Assembly (NCBI GenBank): GCA_934747775.1
Contig: CAKVHA010000009.1
Location: forward strand, 1-56,495
From: an uncultured Clostridia bacterium
GTDB taxonomy: Bacteria; Bacillota; Clostridia; Christensenellales; UBA1242
Length of the DNA stretch: 56,495 nt
Direction of reading: 5' to 3'
Positions 17,597 to 26,057 of the stretch are shown one piece after another; position 1 is the stretch's first letter; the number at the start of each line of letters is the position of its first letter. Made by a program: the position numbers and the translations under genes. The notes under the pieces were generated by a model that was given only the letters and a program-made list of their open reading frames with translations, was not told where the DNA came from and made no database searches.

Positions 17597-18061
17597 ATGT
17601 ATAACGATAGTGAGTTTCCTACAGATAGAGTAATTGAAAAAATGAATGCCGAATATAATAAAGCCACAGTTAGTATGTGCGAAGTGCCTGAGTTAAAACA
17701 AATGGCAGAAGTGGACGAAATTTTTGAGTTGCTTTTAAGGTGTGAAGCGTTTTTTAAGTGGCTGGAAAATAAAGATGTAAACAACAGCGAAATGATAGCA
17801 AAGTTAATAGAAACAACGCGCGAAGATAAAATTACAGCACTATCGTGTGGTTGTAGGCGTGGGCTAGATTACAGATATTGCTGTGATAAAGATTTAAATA
17901 GAAACTGCTGCAATTACTGCAAGTGTGAAATGGAATTAATAGACAAAATTATAAAGATATTAACGCTAAAAAACAGCATTGTAGATAAGCAGTGTATGAT
18001 TAAATTATTAAAAAGCCGAATGGATATTTTGCAGCTTGTCTTTTCAAAATATGCAAAATAA
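17597..18061 (+). CDS. Hypothetical cysteine-rich protein, 154 aa
   Basis: Not recognised. It is cytosolic by appearance, with no signal or membrane segment. The N-terminal 80 and C-terminal 40 residues look helical. In between, residues 84-110 hold eight cysteines in the pattern CxC-x8-CC-x7-CC-x2-C-x-C, with three more at 28, 49 and 133. Such density suggests a bound metal (zinc or an iron-sulphur cluster) or a redox role, but no known cluster motif was matched. The start is set by GGGGGA (17584-17589) 7 bases before the ATG. It stands alone between the recR terminator and the promoter of the next gene. Confidence 0.8.
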   Translation: MYNDSEFPTDRVIEKMNAEYNKATVSMCEVPELKQMAEVDEIFELLLRCEAFFKWLENKDVNNSEMIAKLIETTREDKITALSCGCRRGLDYRYCCDKDLNRNCCNYCKCEMELIDKIIKILTLKNSIVDKQCMIKLLKSRMDILQLVFSKYAK

Positions 18062-18135
18062 TTGCCGAAAAATCGCGAAAAATAGGGGTAAAAACATATT
18101 TGACTAAAATTTACTTAATTATTTTAAAAAAGTGC

Positions 18136-18164
18136 TTGAAATTGACATACCCAAGTGATATAAT
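18136..18164 (+). promoter_or_regulatory. Sigma-A promoter of the 18197 gene
   Basis: TTGAAA (18136-18141), 17-base spacer, TATAAT (18159-18164) with extended TGA, giving TGATATAAT. A nearer TTGACA (18142-18147) is only 11 bases from the -10 and so is not usable. Confidence 0.7.
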
Positions 18165-18196
18165 GGCAAAACCCTTTAAAAAACGGAGATGAAATT

Positions 18197-18688
18197 ATGG
18201 ACGATTTTTTGGCTGATATTACAGCGGAAGATGTTAAAAAATATTTAGATGACGCAACACAATATAGCGTGCTTGCTTACTTTACAAGAAAGTATCCAAA
18301 TTCTAATTTAGACATTGTTGTGGATAAGTTTAAAAACAAAGCAGGTGAAACAGTTTTTAAGGCAGATTACATTGTAAAGCAATCAAACGAAGTGTTTGAA
18401 AGTGAAGAATATATGCAGTTTTACACATCGTTGGGCAAAGAATATGAAGAGCAGTCTGGCAAAATTTGCGTGCAAGACAAGCGTTGGTTTAACTTTGTGT
18501 ATAATAGCCTAAAACCAGAACAAAAACCACAATATAGAGTTGCTTTGCAAAACTATAATGTGCGAATATTTGAACAAAGAGCTGTAAATAGACTAGACGA
18601 TATAAGCGACTTTTTGGGCAATTCTAGTTATGATGTAAAACCACCTAAAAAGAGCGATTTTTCACTAAAATCACGTTATATGGATTAG
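18197..18688 (+). CDS. Hypothetical protein, 163 aa
   Basis: Not recognised. Soluble, slightly acidic, with no signal peptide or membrane segment. The N-terminus (MDDFLADITAEDVKKYLDD) is helical and negatively charged. The middle is mixed and the last 20 residues are basic and proline-containing (PPKKSDFSLKSRYMD). It has its own strong promoter and a CGGAGATG ribosome site, and is followed by a terminator, so it is monocistronic. No functional clue comes from the neighbours. Confidence 0.8.
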   Translation: MDDFLADITAEDVKKYLDDATQYSVLAYFTRKYPNSNLDIVVDKFKNKAGETVFKADYIVKQSNEVFESEEYMQFYTSLGKEYEEQSGKICVQDKRWFNFVYNSLKPEQKPQYRVALQNYNVRIFEQRAVNRLDDISDFLGNSSYDVKPPKKSDFSLKSRYMD

Positions 18689-18710
18689 TTTTTAATAAAA
18701 AGAGAAAGTG

Positions 18711-18748
18711 GGTATCTAATTTTTTTAAATTAGGTATTTATTTTTTTT
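18711..18748 (+). terminator. Rho-independent terminator after the 18197 gene
   Basis: Ten-pair stem 18713-18722 with 18727-18736, four-T loop, followed by a long T-run. Confidence 0.8.
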
Positions 18749-18756
18749 ATGCTTTG

Positions 18757-18765
18757 TGTTACAAT
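18757..18765 (+). promoter_or_regulatory. Extended -10 promoter element before the 18788 gene
   Basis: TGTTACAAT (TG plus TACAAT 18760-18765). The -35 region (TTTATT) is poor, so the extended -10 would carry recognition. The start near 18772 leaves a short leader holding the AAGGGGA site. Confidence 0.45.
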
Positions 18766-18787
18766 TTAAACATACAAGGGGATAAAA

Positions 18788-19432
18788 ATGATAACTGCTA
18801 TTATAAAAAGTTTGTTTATGCCGCAACTTGTTGTGGAGTATAAAAACGAGAGAACAAGCGCCGATATGTCTTGCGAAATCAATTTGCCAATAGACACTAA
18901 AAACGACTTAGATATGATAATAGCCATAAACAACGGCTTTGTGCTAGCAAACAAGTATTTTGCAGAACGCGACGGAAATAAAAAGATTGGTTTTAAAATT
19001 GCAAACTCAGGCGTTATTCAAAGATTTGATGTGGAAAAATCGCTTTTTGGCGCGCTAATTGTTGAGCCAAAAGAAGAAGCACTATTAAAATCTACAAATA
19101 GATTATCTAATTTTGTAAAAGTGTGTTATACGCCACTTAATGGCAAAGGTATTAAATTTTCACAATCGGATAATTTTGTTACTAAGTGTGAAATAACCGA
19201 CGATGGTGAAAAAACACAGTTTGTAAGCAAGGGGCGTATTAATGAAAATCTTATTGGCTTGGCACTTGCTTTTAATGTAAACGAGTTGCAGGGCTCTTAC
19301 AATGTTGGACGAATTATTGGCAGAACAGAAATTGAATTATCCAAACAACAAGCAACATTAGACAAGTATAAAAATATGTTAAACAAACACACAATTACAA
19401 CAACTTGGAACGATGACATTTATCATAAATAA
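18788..19432 (+). CDS. Hypothetical protein, 214 aa
   Basis: Not recognised. Soluble mixed alpha/beta protein without signal peptide. Its central region is mostly strand-like (NKKIGFKIANSGVIQRFDVEKSLFGALIV; VKVCYTPLNGKGIKFSQ) and the last 35 residues are helical. AAGGGGATAAAA precedes the ATG. It has its own promoter and terminator. No catalytic motif is visible. Confidence 0.8.
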   Translation: MITAIIKSLFMPQLVVEYKNERTSADMSCEINLPIDTKNDLDMIIAINNGFVLANKYFAERDGNKKIGFKIANSGVIQRFDVEKSLFGALIVEPKEEALLKSTNRLSNFVKVCYTPLNGKGIKFSQSDNFVTKCEITDDGEKTQFVSKGRINENLIGLALAFNVNELQGSYNVGRIIGRTEIELSKQQATLDKYKNMLNKHTITTTWNDDIYHK

Positions 19433-19436
19433 ACAT

Positions 19437-19477
19437 ATGGGAAGATTGTTTTTATAAATCTTCCTATTTTTTTTGTA
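19437..19477 (+). terminator. Rho-independent terminator after the 18788 gene
   Basis: Eleven-pair stem 19437-19447 with 19457-19467 (one G-U), then a T-run of nine or more. Four bases after the stop codon. Confidence 0.85.
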
Positions 19478-19503
19478 TTTTGTTTTCTAATATAATTATT
19501 ATA

Positions 19504-19512
19504 TGATATAAT
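19504..19512 (+). promoter_or_regulatory. Extended -10 element before sbcD
   Basis: TGATATAAT, the same nine-base string found before prfB, mrnC and the 18197 gene. No good -35 is seen at the right distance. The leader carries GGAGAA before the sbcD ATG. Confidence 0.45.
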
Positions 19513-19538
19513 ACACATAAGAAAAATGGAGAAGTATT

Positions 19539-20738
19539 ATGAGAATATTACACACCGCTGACTGGCACTTGGGTAAAAAAACCGACGACCTAGATAGATT
19601 AGAAGAACAAAAACAAGTGTTAGAGCAAGTTATTAAAATAGCAAAAGAAAAAGCCGTAGATATGGTGCTTATTGCTGGCGATATTTACGACACGTTTGTT
19701 CCATCTGCCGATGCGGAAAGTCTTTTTTATCGCACTGCAAGCGAACTTAGCAACAACGGAAACACCGCAGTAATAGCTATTGCGGGAAACCACGACGAGC
19801 CAAAAAGAATGTCTAATGCGTCGCTATTTTCTAGCAAGTTTAACATATATTTGGTGGGATATCCTGACGATATTAAAATTGCAAAAAATGCAAACAACGC
19901 TAAAAATATTTATCCTACAGCAAGCGGAAACGGATATATTAAGTTTAAAACCAAGGCTGGCGAAGAAGCGGTTGTGGCATGCTTGCCATATCCAACTTGC
20001 GCTCGCTTTAATGACACATTAAAAGAAGGCGAAACCTACGAGCAAAAAATACGCGAGTGGCTTGCTCCTGCGGTTAAGGAATTTAAACCTAACACAATAA
20101 ACATTTTAATGTCGCATTTGTTAACATATGGTTCTAATCTATCGTACGAAGGGTTGGAAGAGTATATGCGAATATCTAGCAACTTGTCGTTTGTTGATAA
20201 ATCTGTGTTAAATGTTGGCGCAGATTATGTTGCACTTGGTCATATTCACAAGCTTACAAAACTAGATAAAGACCACTATATGTACTACAGTGGTTCAATT
20301 TTAAACAACCACTTTCAAGACGAGTCTGGTGATCGATATGTGCTAATTGTAGATGTTGATTGCAATGGCGTTAAAAATGTGGAGCCAATAGAATTGGAAA
20401 CCAAAAAGCTTGTTGTGTTTACTTCCGATTCTTTAGACGAAATTGAGAAGTTTTGTGATGTGTGTAAAAATGATTATGTTAAAGCCACATTAAAACAAGC
20501 AGGGTGTGTGTCGTTTGAAAAACTTAAAGAGTTAAGGCAAAAACATCCAAATTTAATTACGCTTAGTGTCTTAAACGAAGAGTTGATGCATGAAGGCGAA
20601 ATTGAAAGCAAAAAAGACCTAACAACTGGCGAGGTTTTTGATAAGTTTGTGCTATCAACAACTGGCAAAGCTGCAAAACCCGAAGTTAAGGAATTATTTT
20701 TGGAATTAATGGGGGAAGATGTGTATGAAACCAATTAA
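19539..20738 (+). CDS. sbcD: SbcCD nuclease, subunit D (Mre11-type phosphoesterase)
   Basis: Nuclease subunit that, with SbcC, opens DNA hairpins and cleans double-strand ends. It has 399 aa. The five metallophosphoesterase motifs are present: TADWHLGKK (Asp8, His10), AGDIYD, AGNHDEPKR, MSHLL and ALGHIHK. A C-terminal capping domain follows. The gene overlaps sbcC by 14 bases, so the two subunits are coupled. Confidence 0.96.
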   Translation: MRILHTADWHLGKKTDDLDRLEEQKQVLEQVIKIAKEKAVDMVLIAGDIYDTFVPSADAESLFYRTASELSNNGNTAVIAIAGNHDEPKRMSNASLFSSKFNIYLVGYPDDIKIAKNANNAKNIYPTASGNGYIKFKTKAGEEAVVACLPYPTCARFNDTLKEGETYEQKIREWLAPAVKEFKPNTINILMSHLLTYGSNLSYEGLEEYMRISSNLSFVDKSVLNVGADYVALGHIHKLTKLDKDHYMYYSGSILNNHFQDESGDRYVLIVDVDCNGVKNVEPIELETKKLVVFTSDSLDEIEKFCDVCKNDYVKATLKQAGCVSFEKLKELRQKHPNLITLSVLNEELMHEGEIESKKDLTTGEVFDKFVLSTTGKAAKPEVKELFLELMGEDVYETN

Positions 20739-23430
20739 TTTAAAAATAAAAGGCATTAATAGTTATGTTAGCGAACAGGAAGTTTGCTTTGACAAACTTG
20801 CTCAGTCAAATCTATTTGGCATTTTTGGCGAAACAGGCAGTGGAAAAACCACAATTTTGGACGCTATTGTTATTGCTTTGTATGGTTCTAGCGACCGCGA
20901 AACAATACAAAACATTATTAATGTAAACAGCAAAGAAGCGCACATTTACTTTTCGTTTGAATGCGAAGCAAGTGGCGAAAATAAGGTGTTTTTAGTAAAA
21001 CGCGATTACAAGGTTCGTGCTAGCGGCGTTAAAAGTGACGCAATGTTAATAGATACAGCCACAAATCAGGTTTTGGCGGAACAGACAGATAATGTTAATG
21101 AGTATATTTTAAAACTTATAGGAGTTGGCAAAAAAGAATTTTCAAAATGTATCGCTTTGCCACAAGGCGAGTTTGATAGGTTTTTAATGGATACTCCTGC
21201 AAACCGCAAAAAGACTATTGCAAAACTTTTCAACCTAGAAGATTTTGGCGCAAACTTGCAAGACAAAATTAAAAGAAAACGAGATATTGTTACACTAAAC
21301 AAACTTAATATTCAAGAAAAAATAGAGATGTTTGGCAATGTGGACGACCACGATTTGCAAGATGTTAAGAAAAACCTTAGCGAAAACGAAAAAGAACTAG
21401 AAAAATCCGAAAAAGAATTAAAAGATAAAAAACAAAATTACGAGCAACTTGTAAAAAACTTAGAACTTACAAAAGAGCTTAATTCTAGAGAAACCGAATT
21501 GGTGCTACTAAAAAGCGAAACAAAACAAATAGAAGAGCTTAAAAAACAAGTTGAGTTCACCGAAAAATATGGTCAGTATAGCATAAAACTAAACAAGAAA
21601 AACAACATTGAAAAAGATGTTAGTGCCATTACGCTAGAATTAAAAGAAGACAAACAGCTTTTAATTAATGCGACCGACGAATTGGAAAATTTGGACGAAC
21701 AACTAAATGAAAATGGTGAAAAATTAAAAGCATTAAAAGAACAATTAAAAAGCATTGAAAACGATAAGGAACTTAGAGCTGCGTGTTTAGCAAAAATAGA
21801 ACAGCTAGAAGCGCAGAAAAAATTTAAAGAAGTCGAAACCGAAAACCTATTGGAAGATATTAGGGCTTTAAAGATTGCACTTGGCGACTACAAAACAATG
21901 ATAGACGATGCAGAGCGTGATAGCAAAAACATAGAACTTTCAATATCGGACAACAATGCAATTTTGGATAAATTAAAAGATGTTAAAAGCATAAAATCGG
22001 TTGAAGGAATTTTGGACTACATTAGCTACGCGCGTACACTTGTAAACCCAGATTCTCTTGCCGAAGTAAATCAATTTGACATTTACGGCGAAGTAAACAA
22101 TTTGCTAAATAGTCTTGCTGATTACGAACAAAAAACTCGTACACAAGTAATTGGTCTTCAAAACGATTACGAAGCAATTTCAAGATACAGTAAAGATTTT
22201 GATAAACTTCAACAAGAGTTAACTAAAGCAAATGGTGCATTAGTAAAACAAAATGAAGAACTTAAAATGCAAATTAATAAGGTTGGCATAGACCGCGCAA
22301 TTTGTGAAAAACAAATAACCGAAAAACAATTTGCTTTGCAAGATTGTAAAGACGAAGTAAGGCTTTTAAAATCGCACATTTTAGATTTACAAGCCGAACT
22401 TAAAAATTATACCGATGAAAAAACATATCAAAAGCTATATAACAGTGTAGAAGAACTAGAAGACTTGGTAAAACACTTAAACCTAAGAAAGATAGAACTT
22501 AACGACGAAAAGAATAAATCGGTTGTTGCAATTGAAGTTGCTATGACGGTTTTGGAAAACTACAAAAAACAACTTAAAGAAGTTGACGCTGAAATTAAAA
22601 AACTTAACATTAAGTCACAAGATAATGTGGTTTATGACACAAACCTATGCTTAGATGACAATAAACTTGATGAAGCAAAACTTAATATTTCCGATTTTGA
22701 AACAAAAATGGAAGTGTTAAATTCTAAAATTAAAGAGTTAAAACAAAAACTTAACGAAAAAACAGTAACCGAAGAACAAGTAAAAGACGAGTTTGAACAA
22801 ATTGAAATATTAGAAAATAAAATTAAAACATATTCAATTAATGTTGCACTAGCTGGTCAAGCGGTTGGAAGATATATTGATGCTATTAATAAAATTAATA
22901 CATTAAAAGATGAAAAAGAAAAAATTCAAAAACAACTTGATAATGTAAACGAGCTTGCAAGCTTAACTGCAAATGGAAAACTTTTAGATTATGTTTCGGA
23001 AGAATATATGTTACTTATCACTCAGTTTAGCAATAGATTTGTATATCGCATTAGTAAAGGAAAGTATATGCTAAAATACAATGGTGAGTTTTATGTGATA
23101 GACAATTTTAATGGCGGAGTTAGTCGTGGAGTGAAAACTCTTAGCGGTGGCGAAAGATTTATTATTTCACTTTCGCTTGCACTAGGAATTAGTCAAAGTA
23201 TTGCTGTTAACAACAATAAGAAATTTAACTTTTTCTTTATTGATGAAGGTTTTGGAAGCCTTAGTGACAACTATATTGAAACGGTTTTGGATAGTTTTAA
23301 CTCGCTAATCCAAATGGGCTTTACTGTGGGATTTATTTCGCACGTAGACAAAATGCAAAACTTTATTAACAACCGAATTGTTGTGACCAAGAGTAACAAC
23401 GAAGAAGGCAGTATAATAAAACAATATTAA
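20725..23430 (+). CDS. sbcC: SbcCD nuclease, subunit C (Rad50-type ATPase)
   Basis: SMC-like ATPase of 901 aa that clamps DNA and controls SbcD. The N-terminal Walker A is FGETGSGKTT. Long coiled coils (about residues 175-430 and 490-740) are split by a short non-coil apex. The C-terminal lobe carries signature TLSGGERF and Walker B FFFIDEGFGSLS. ATG 20725 is chosen because GGGGGA lies 8 bases before it; ATG 20719 is too close. The CxxC zinc hook that dimerises Rad50/SbcC arms is absent: the apex has no CxxC, and the few cysteines in the coils are single. Arms may join by another contact. Confidence 0.94.
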   Translation: MKPINLKIKGINSYVSEQEVCFDKLAQSNLFGIFGETGSGKTTILDAIVIALYGSSDRETIQNIINVNSKEAHIYFSFECEASGENKVFLVKRDYKVRASGVKSDAMLIDTATNQVLAEQTDNVNEYILKLIGVGKKEFSKCIALPQGEFDRFLMDTPANRKKTIAKLFNLEDFGANLQDKIKRKRDIVTLNKLNIQEKIEMFGNVDDHDLQDVKKNLSENEKELEKSEKELKDKKQNYEQLVKNLELTKELNSRETELVLLKSETKQIEELKKQVEFTEKYGQYSIKLNKKNNIEKDVSAITLELKEDKQLLINATDELENLDEQLNENGEKLKALKEQLKSIENDKELRAACLAKIEQLEAQKKFKEVETENLLEDIRALKIALGDYKTMIDDAERDSKNIELSISDNNAILDKLKDVKSIKSVEGILDYISYARTLVNPDSLAEVNQFDIYGEVNNLLNSLADYEQKTRTQVIGLQNDYEAISRYSKDFDKLQQELTKANGALVKQNEELKMQINKVGIDRAICEKQITEKQFALQDCKDEVRLLKSHILDLQAELKNYTDEKTYQKLYNSVEELEDLVKHLNLRKIELNDEKNKSVVAIEVAMTVLENYKKQLKEVDAEIKKLNIKSQDNVVYDTNLCLDDNKLDEAKLNISDFETKMEVLNSKIKELKQKLNEKTVTEEQVKDEFEQIEILENKIKTYSINVALAGQAVGRYIDAINKINTLKDEKEKIQKQLDNVNELASLTANGKLLDYVSEEYMLLITQFSNRFVYRISKGKYMLKYNGEFYVIDNFNGGVSRGVKTLSGGERFIISLSLALGISQSIAVNNNKKFNFFFIDEGFGSLSDNYIETVLDSFNSLIQMGFTVGFISHVDKMQNFINNRIVVTKSNNEEGSIIKQY

Positions 23431-23495
23431 AAAAACATATTTTTAAAATGCCATAAATATAATATTTTAACTTTAATTTTTAAAAGGTGGTTAAA

Positions 23496-24995
23496 ATGAA
23501 AAGATTTGTGGCATTTTTATTTTTTGTTGTTGCTTGTTTTGGGTTTACAGCGTGTGCTAGTCCAACCGAAAAAGAAATAAATAAAGCAAGCAAAAATTTA
23601 ACTAATTATAATTTAAATATAACATATGAAAATAAAACATTAGATGTAGAGCAAAATGTAGATTATGTTAATTCTAGTGATGTAAACTTTGATAAAATTT
23701 ACTTTCACTTGTATCCTAAGGCTTTTGCGGAAGGTGCAAAAAACAAGCCTGTTAGCAACTCCAACCTTGAAAAAGCATATCCAAATGGCGTAAGTTATGG
23801 CGACATCACTATTAGTAGCCTAAAACTTAACGGTGAAACAATTGAGCCAGTATATTTGGGTGACGACAAAGATATTTTGGAAGTAACAACAGGCGGATTG
23901 AAACCCAACGACAGAATAAAGCTAGATATGAGTTATAAGGTGGTTATTCCAAATTGCAACCACAGGTTTGGATATGGCGAAAATGTAATTAATGTTGCAA
24001 ACTTTTATCCAATTGCGGCAGTTTACGATGGCGAGTGGAACTTAGACCCATACAATTACAATGGTGACCCATTTTATAGCGATGTTGCAAATTACAGCGT
24101 AACACTAACCTCGCCAAAAGAACTTGTTGTTGCAAACACTGGCGAAGTTGTAAAGCAAACAAGTAGTGGCGAAAACAACACGTATAGTATTCAAGCAAAA
24201 GCAGTTAGAGATTGGGCTTTTTGTATGAGTGACAAGTTTGAAGTGATAAGCGAAACTTATCAAAATGTTAACATTAAATACTATTACTACGACGATGTAA
24301 GCTACACCGAAAGTTTAAAAACAGCGGTGGACAGCATAAAAACCTTTAACAAACTTTTTGGAGTGTATCCATATTCAACATTTAGTGTTGTGAAAACCAA
24401 CTTTGTTCACGGCGGAATGGAATACCCAAACCTTGTTATGATTAGTGATGCTTGCAATGATTATAAGGACTATCAAAACGTTATCATTCACGAAACCGCA
24501 CACCAGTGGTGGTATGGATTAGTGGGAAACAACGAGTTTGACTACGGCTGGCTAGACGAAGGGTTAACCGATTACAGCACAGCATTATTTTATCGTGAAA
24601 ATCCGGATTATGGCGTAGAGTTTAAAGATGTTATTAAAAACACAACTAATTCGTATGTGACATTTGTGGATGTTTACACAAAAGTTCTAAACAAAGTTAA
24701 TCCAACCGAAAAATTGGACACTTCTATGAACCGCCCACTAAACGCCTACAAAACCGAATACGAATACGTGTATATTGCATATGTTAAGGGTGTGTTGTTG
24801 TTTGATAGCTTGCGCGAAAACTGCGGCGACGAAAAGTTTTTAAGGGCACTAAGTAAATATTTTGAAACATATAAATTCCAAAATGTTACGCCAGACCATT
24901 TGGTGGGCGTTTTTGAAAAAACAATGTCGTGCGATATGAAAGGATTTTTTAATAGCTGGATGGACGGCAAAGTTGTAATTTACAATGTAGATTAA
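23496..24995 (+). CDS. M1-family metallo-aminopeptidase-like lipoprotein
   Basis: Gluzincin peptidase of 499 aa, exported and lipid-anchored. The signal peptide ends in FTAC with Cys20 as the lipidation site. The beta-rich N-terminal domain (about 25-250) is followed by the thermolysin-like domain with GGMEYP (exopeptidase GAMEN-like site), HETAHQWWYG (zinc ligands and catalytic Glu) and WLDEGLTDY (third ligand). It lacks the long C-terminal domain of cytosolic M1 enzymes. Probably trims peptides outside the membrane. ATG 23496 is chosen over GTG 23487 because AAAGGTGG ends five bases before it. A strong terminator follows. Confidence 0.92.
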   Translation: MKRFVAFLFFVVACFGFTACASPTEKEINKASKNLTNYNLNITYENKTLDVEQNVDYVNSSDVNFDKIYFHLYPKAFAEGAKNKPVSNSNLEKAYPNGVSYGDITISSLKLNGETIEPVYLGDDKDILEVTTGGLKPNDRIKLDMSYKVVIPNCNHRFGYGENVINVANFYPIAAVYDGEWNLDPYNYNGDPFYSDVANYSVTLTSPKELVVANTGEVVKQTSSGENNTYSIQAKAVRDWAFCMSDKFEVISETYQNVNIKYYYYDDVSYTESLKTAVDSIKTFNKLFGVYPYSTFSVVKTNFVHGGMEYPNLVMISDACNDYKDYQNVIIHETAHQWWYGLVGNNEFDYGWLDEGLTDYSTALFYRENPDYGVEFKDVIKNTTNSYVTFVDVYTKVLNKVNPTEKLDTSMNRPLNAYKTEYEYVYIAYVKGVLLFDSLRENCGDEKFLRALSKYFETYKFQNVTPDHLVGVFEKTMSCDMKGFFNSWMDGKVVIYNVD

Positions 24996-24996
24996 T

Positions 24997-25048
24997 AAAA
25001 AAACACCATAAAGGTGACCTAATTAGGTTAGCCAATATGGTGTTTTTT
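24997..25048 (+). terminator. Strong hairpin terminator after the M1 peptidase gene
   Basis: Outer stem AAAAAACACCATA (about 24998-25010) with TATGGTGTTTTTT (25036-25048); the loop holds a smaller inner hairpin. It begins one base after the stop codon. Confidence 0.88.
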
Positions 25049-25153
25049 GTTATACTCTTTTTGTTTTGTAATACAAATAGTATAACGCAAAATTATTTTT
25101 TATAGAAATGTTTTGTGATAGATTTTAAAATAATTTATAACCTTATTTTGTGC

Positions 25154-25182
25154 TTTACAAAAAAGAATTATTGTTGTAATAT
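25154..25182 (+). promoter_or_regulatory. Probable promoter of the walJ-htrA pair
   Basis: TTTACA (25154-25159), 17-base spacer, TAATAT (25177-25182). AAAAAGGA follows before the ATG at 25209. Confidence 0.5.
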
Positions 25183-25208
25183 ATTTTAGTTAAAAAAGGA
25201 TACTTAAG

Positions 25209-26000
25209 ATGAGAGTTTGCACACTGGCAAGTTCAAGCAAAGGAAACTGTGTTTTGGTTTACACCGACAACACAAAAATTTTAATTGACTTGGGCGTAAC
25301 CGTATCGTATGTAGAAGAAAAACTTAATAAACTTGGCATAAATCCGCGTGAAATAGACGCTATTTTAAACACACACGAACATATTGATCATACTAAAAAT
25401 ATTGGCGCGTTTATGCGAAAATATGGCACAATGTTGTATTGTCATTCGGACGGATATGAAAAACTAACCGCAAAACTTGGCAATGTAAATATTGACCAAA
25501 TTATGTGTTTTGAAGATTTGCCGTTTAGAATTGGTGATTTTGTGGTGCGAGCATTTAAATTGCCGCACGACGCATCTAGTTGTGTGGGGTTTAGCTTTGA
25601 AGAAAATGGAAATAGGTTTAGCATTGCCACCGACTTGGGACATTACGACGACGAGATTGTGAACAACCTAAAAGGTAGCAAGTTGGTTGTTTTGGAAAGT
25701 AATCACGACCCAAAAATGTTGCAAAACAACCCTAAATATCCATATATGTTAAAGCAGCGTATCGCAGGCAAAAGCGGGCATTTAAACAATACGCAAAGTG
25801 CCGAAATTATTTTAAAACTTGTTGGCAGTGGAACAAAACAAGTGCTTCTTGCACATCTTAGCGAAGAAAACAACACCCCAGAGCTTGCATATTCCACAAT
25901 TTGCGACTACTTAAAAAAATATGGCATAATTGAAGGGGTGCATATTAAAATTGATGTTGCGCCACCTAATGGATTTAGCCCAATTTTTTATTTAAAATAA
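25209..26000 (+). CDS. walJ: WalJ/YycJ-like metallo-beta-lactamase-fold hydrolase
   Basis: MBL-fold protein of 263 aa, resembling YycJ (WalJ), a nuclease-type family member found in the WalRK region of many Firmicutes and tied to cell division and DNA repair. The start MRVCTLASSSKGNC is the typical YycJ N-terminus. Metal ligands are THEHIDH (HxHxDH), KLPHDA, ATDLGH and the late LAHLSEENN. An HtrA gene follows 57 bases later, matching the walJ-htrC order of Bacillus, but walR, walK, walH and walI are not here. Cytosolic. Confidence 0.9.
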   Translation: MRVCTLASSSKGNCVLVYTDNTKILIDLGVTVSYVEEKLNKLGINPREIDAILNTHEHIDHTKNIGAFMRKYGTMLYCHSDGYEKLTAKLGNVNIDQIMCFEDLPFRIGDFVVRAFKLPHDASSCVGFSFEENGNRFSIATDLGHYDDEIVNNLKGSKLVVLESNHDPKMLQNNPKYPYMLKQRIAGKSGHLNNTQSAEIILKLVGSGTKQVLLAHLSEENNTPELAYSTICDYLKKYGIIEGVHIKIDVAPPNGFSPIFYLK

Positions 26001-26057
26001 CTCATATTTTTACATAAAATGACACAAAATATAATAATTTTAAAAAAGGATAAAATT

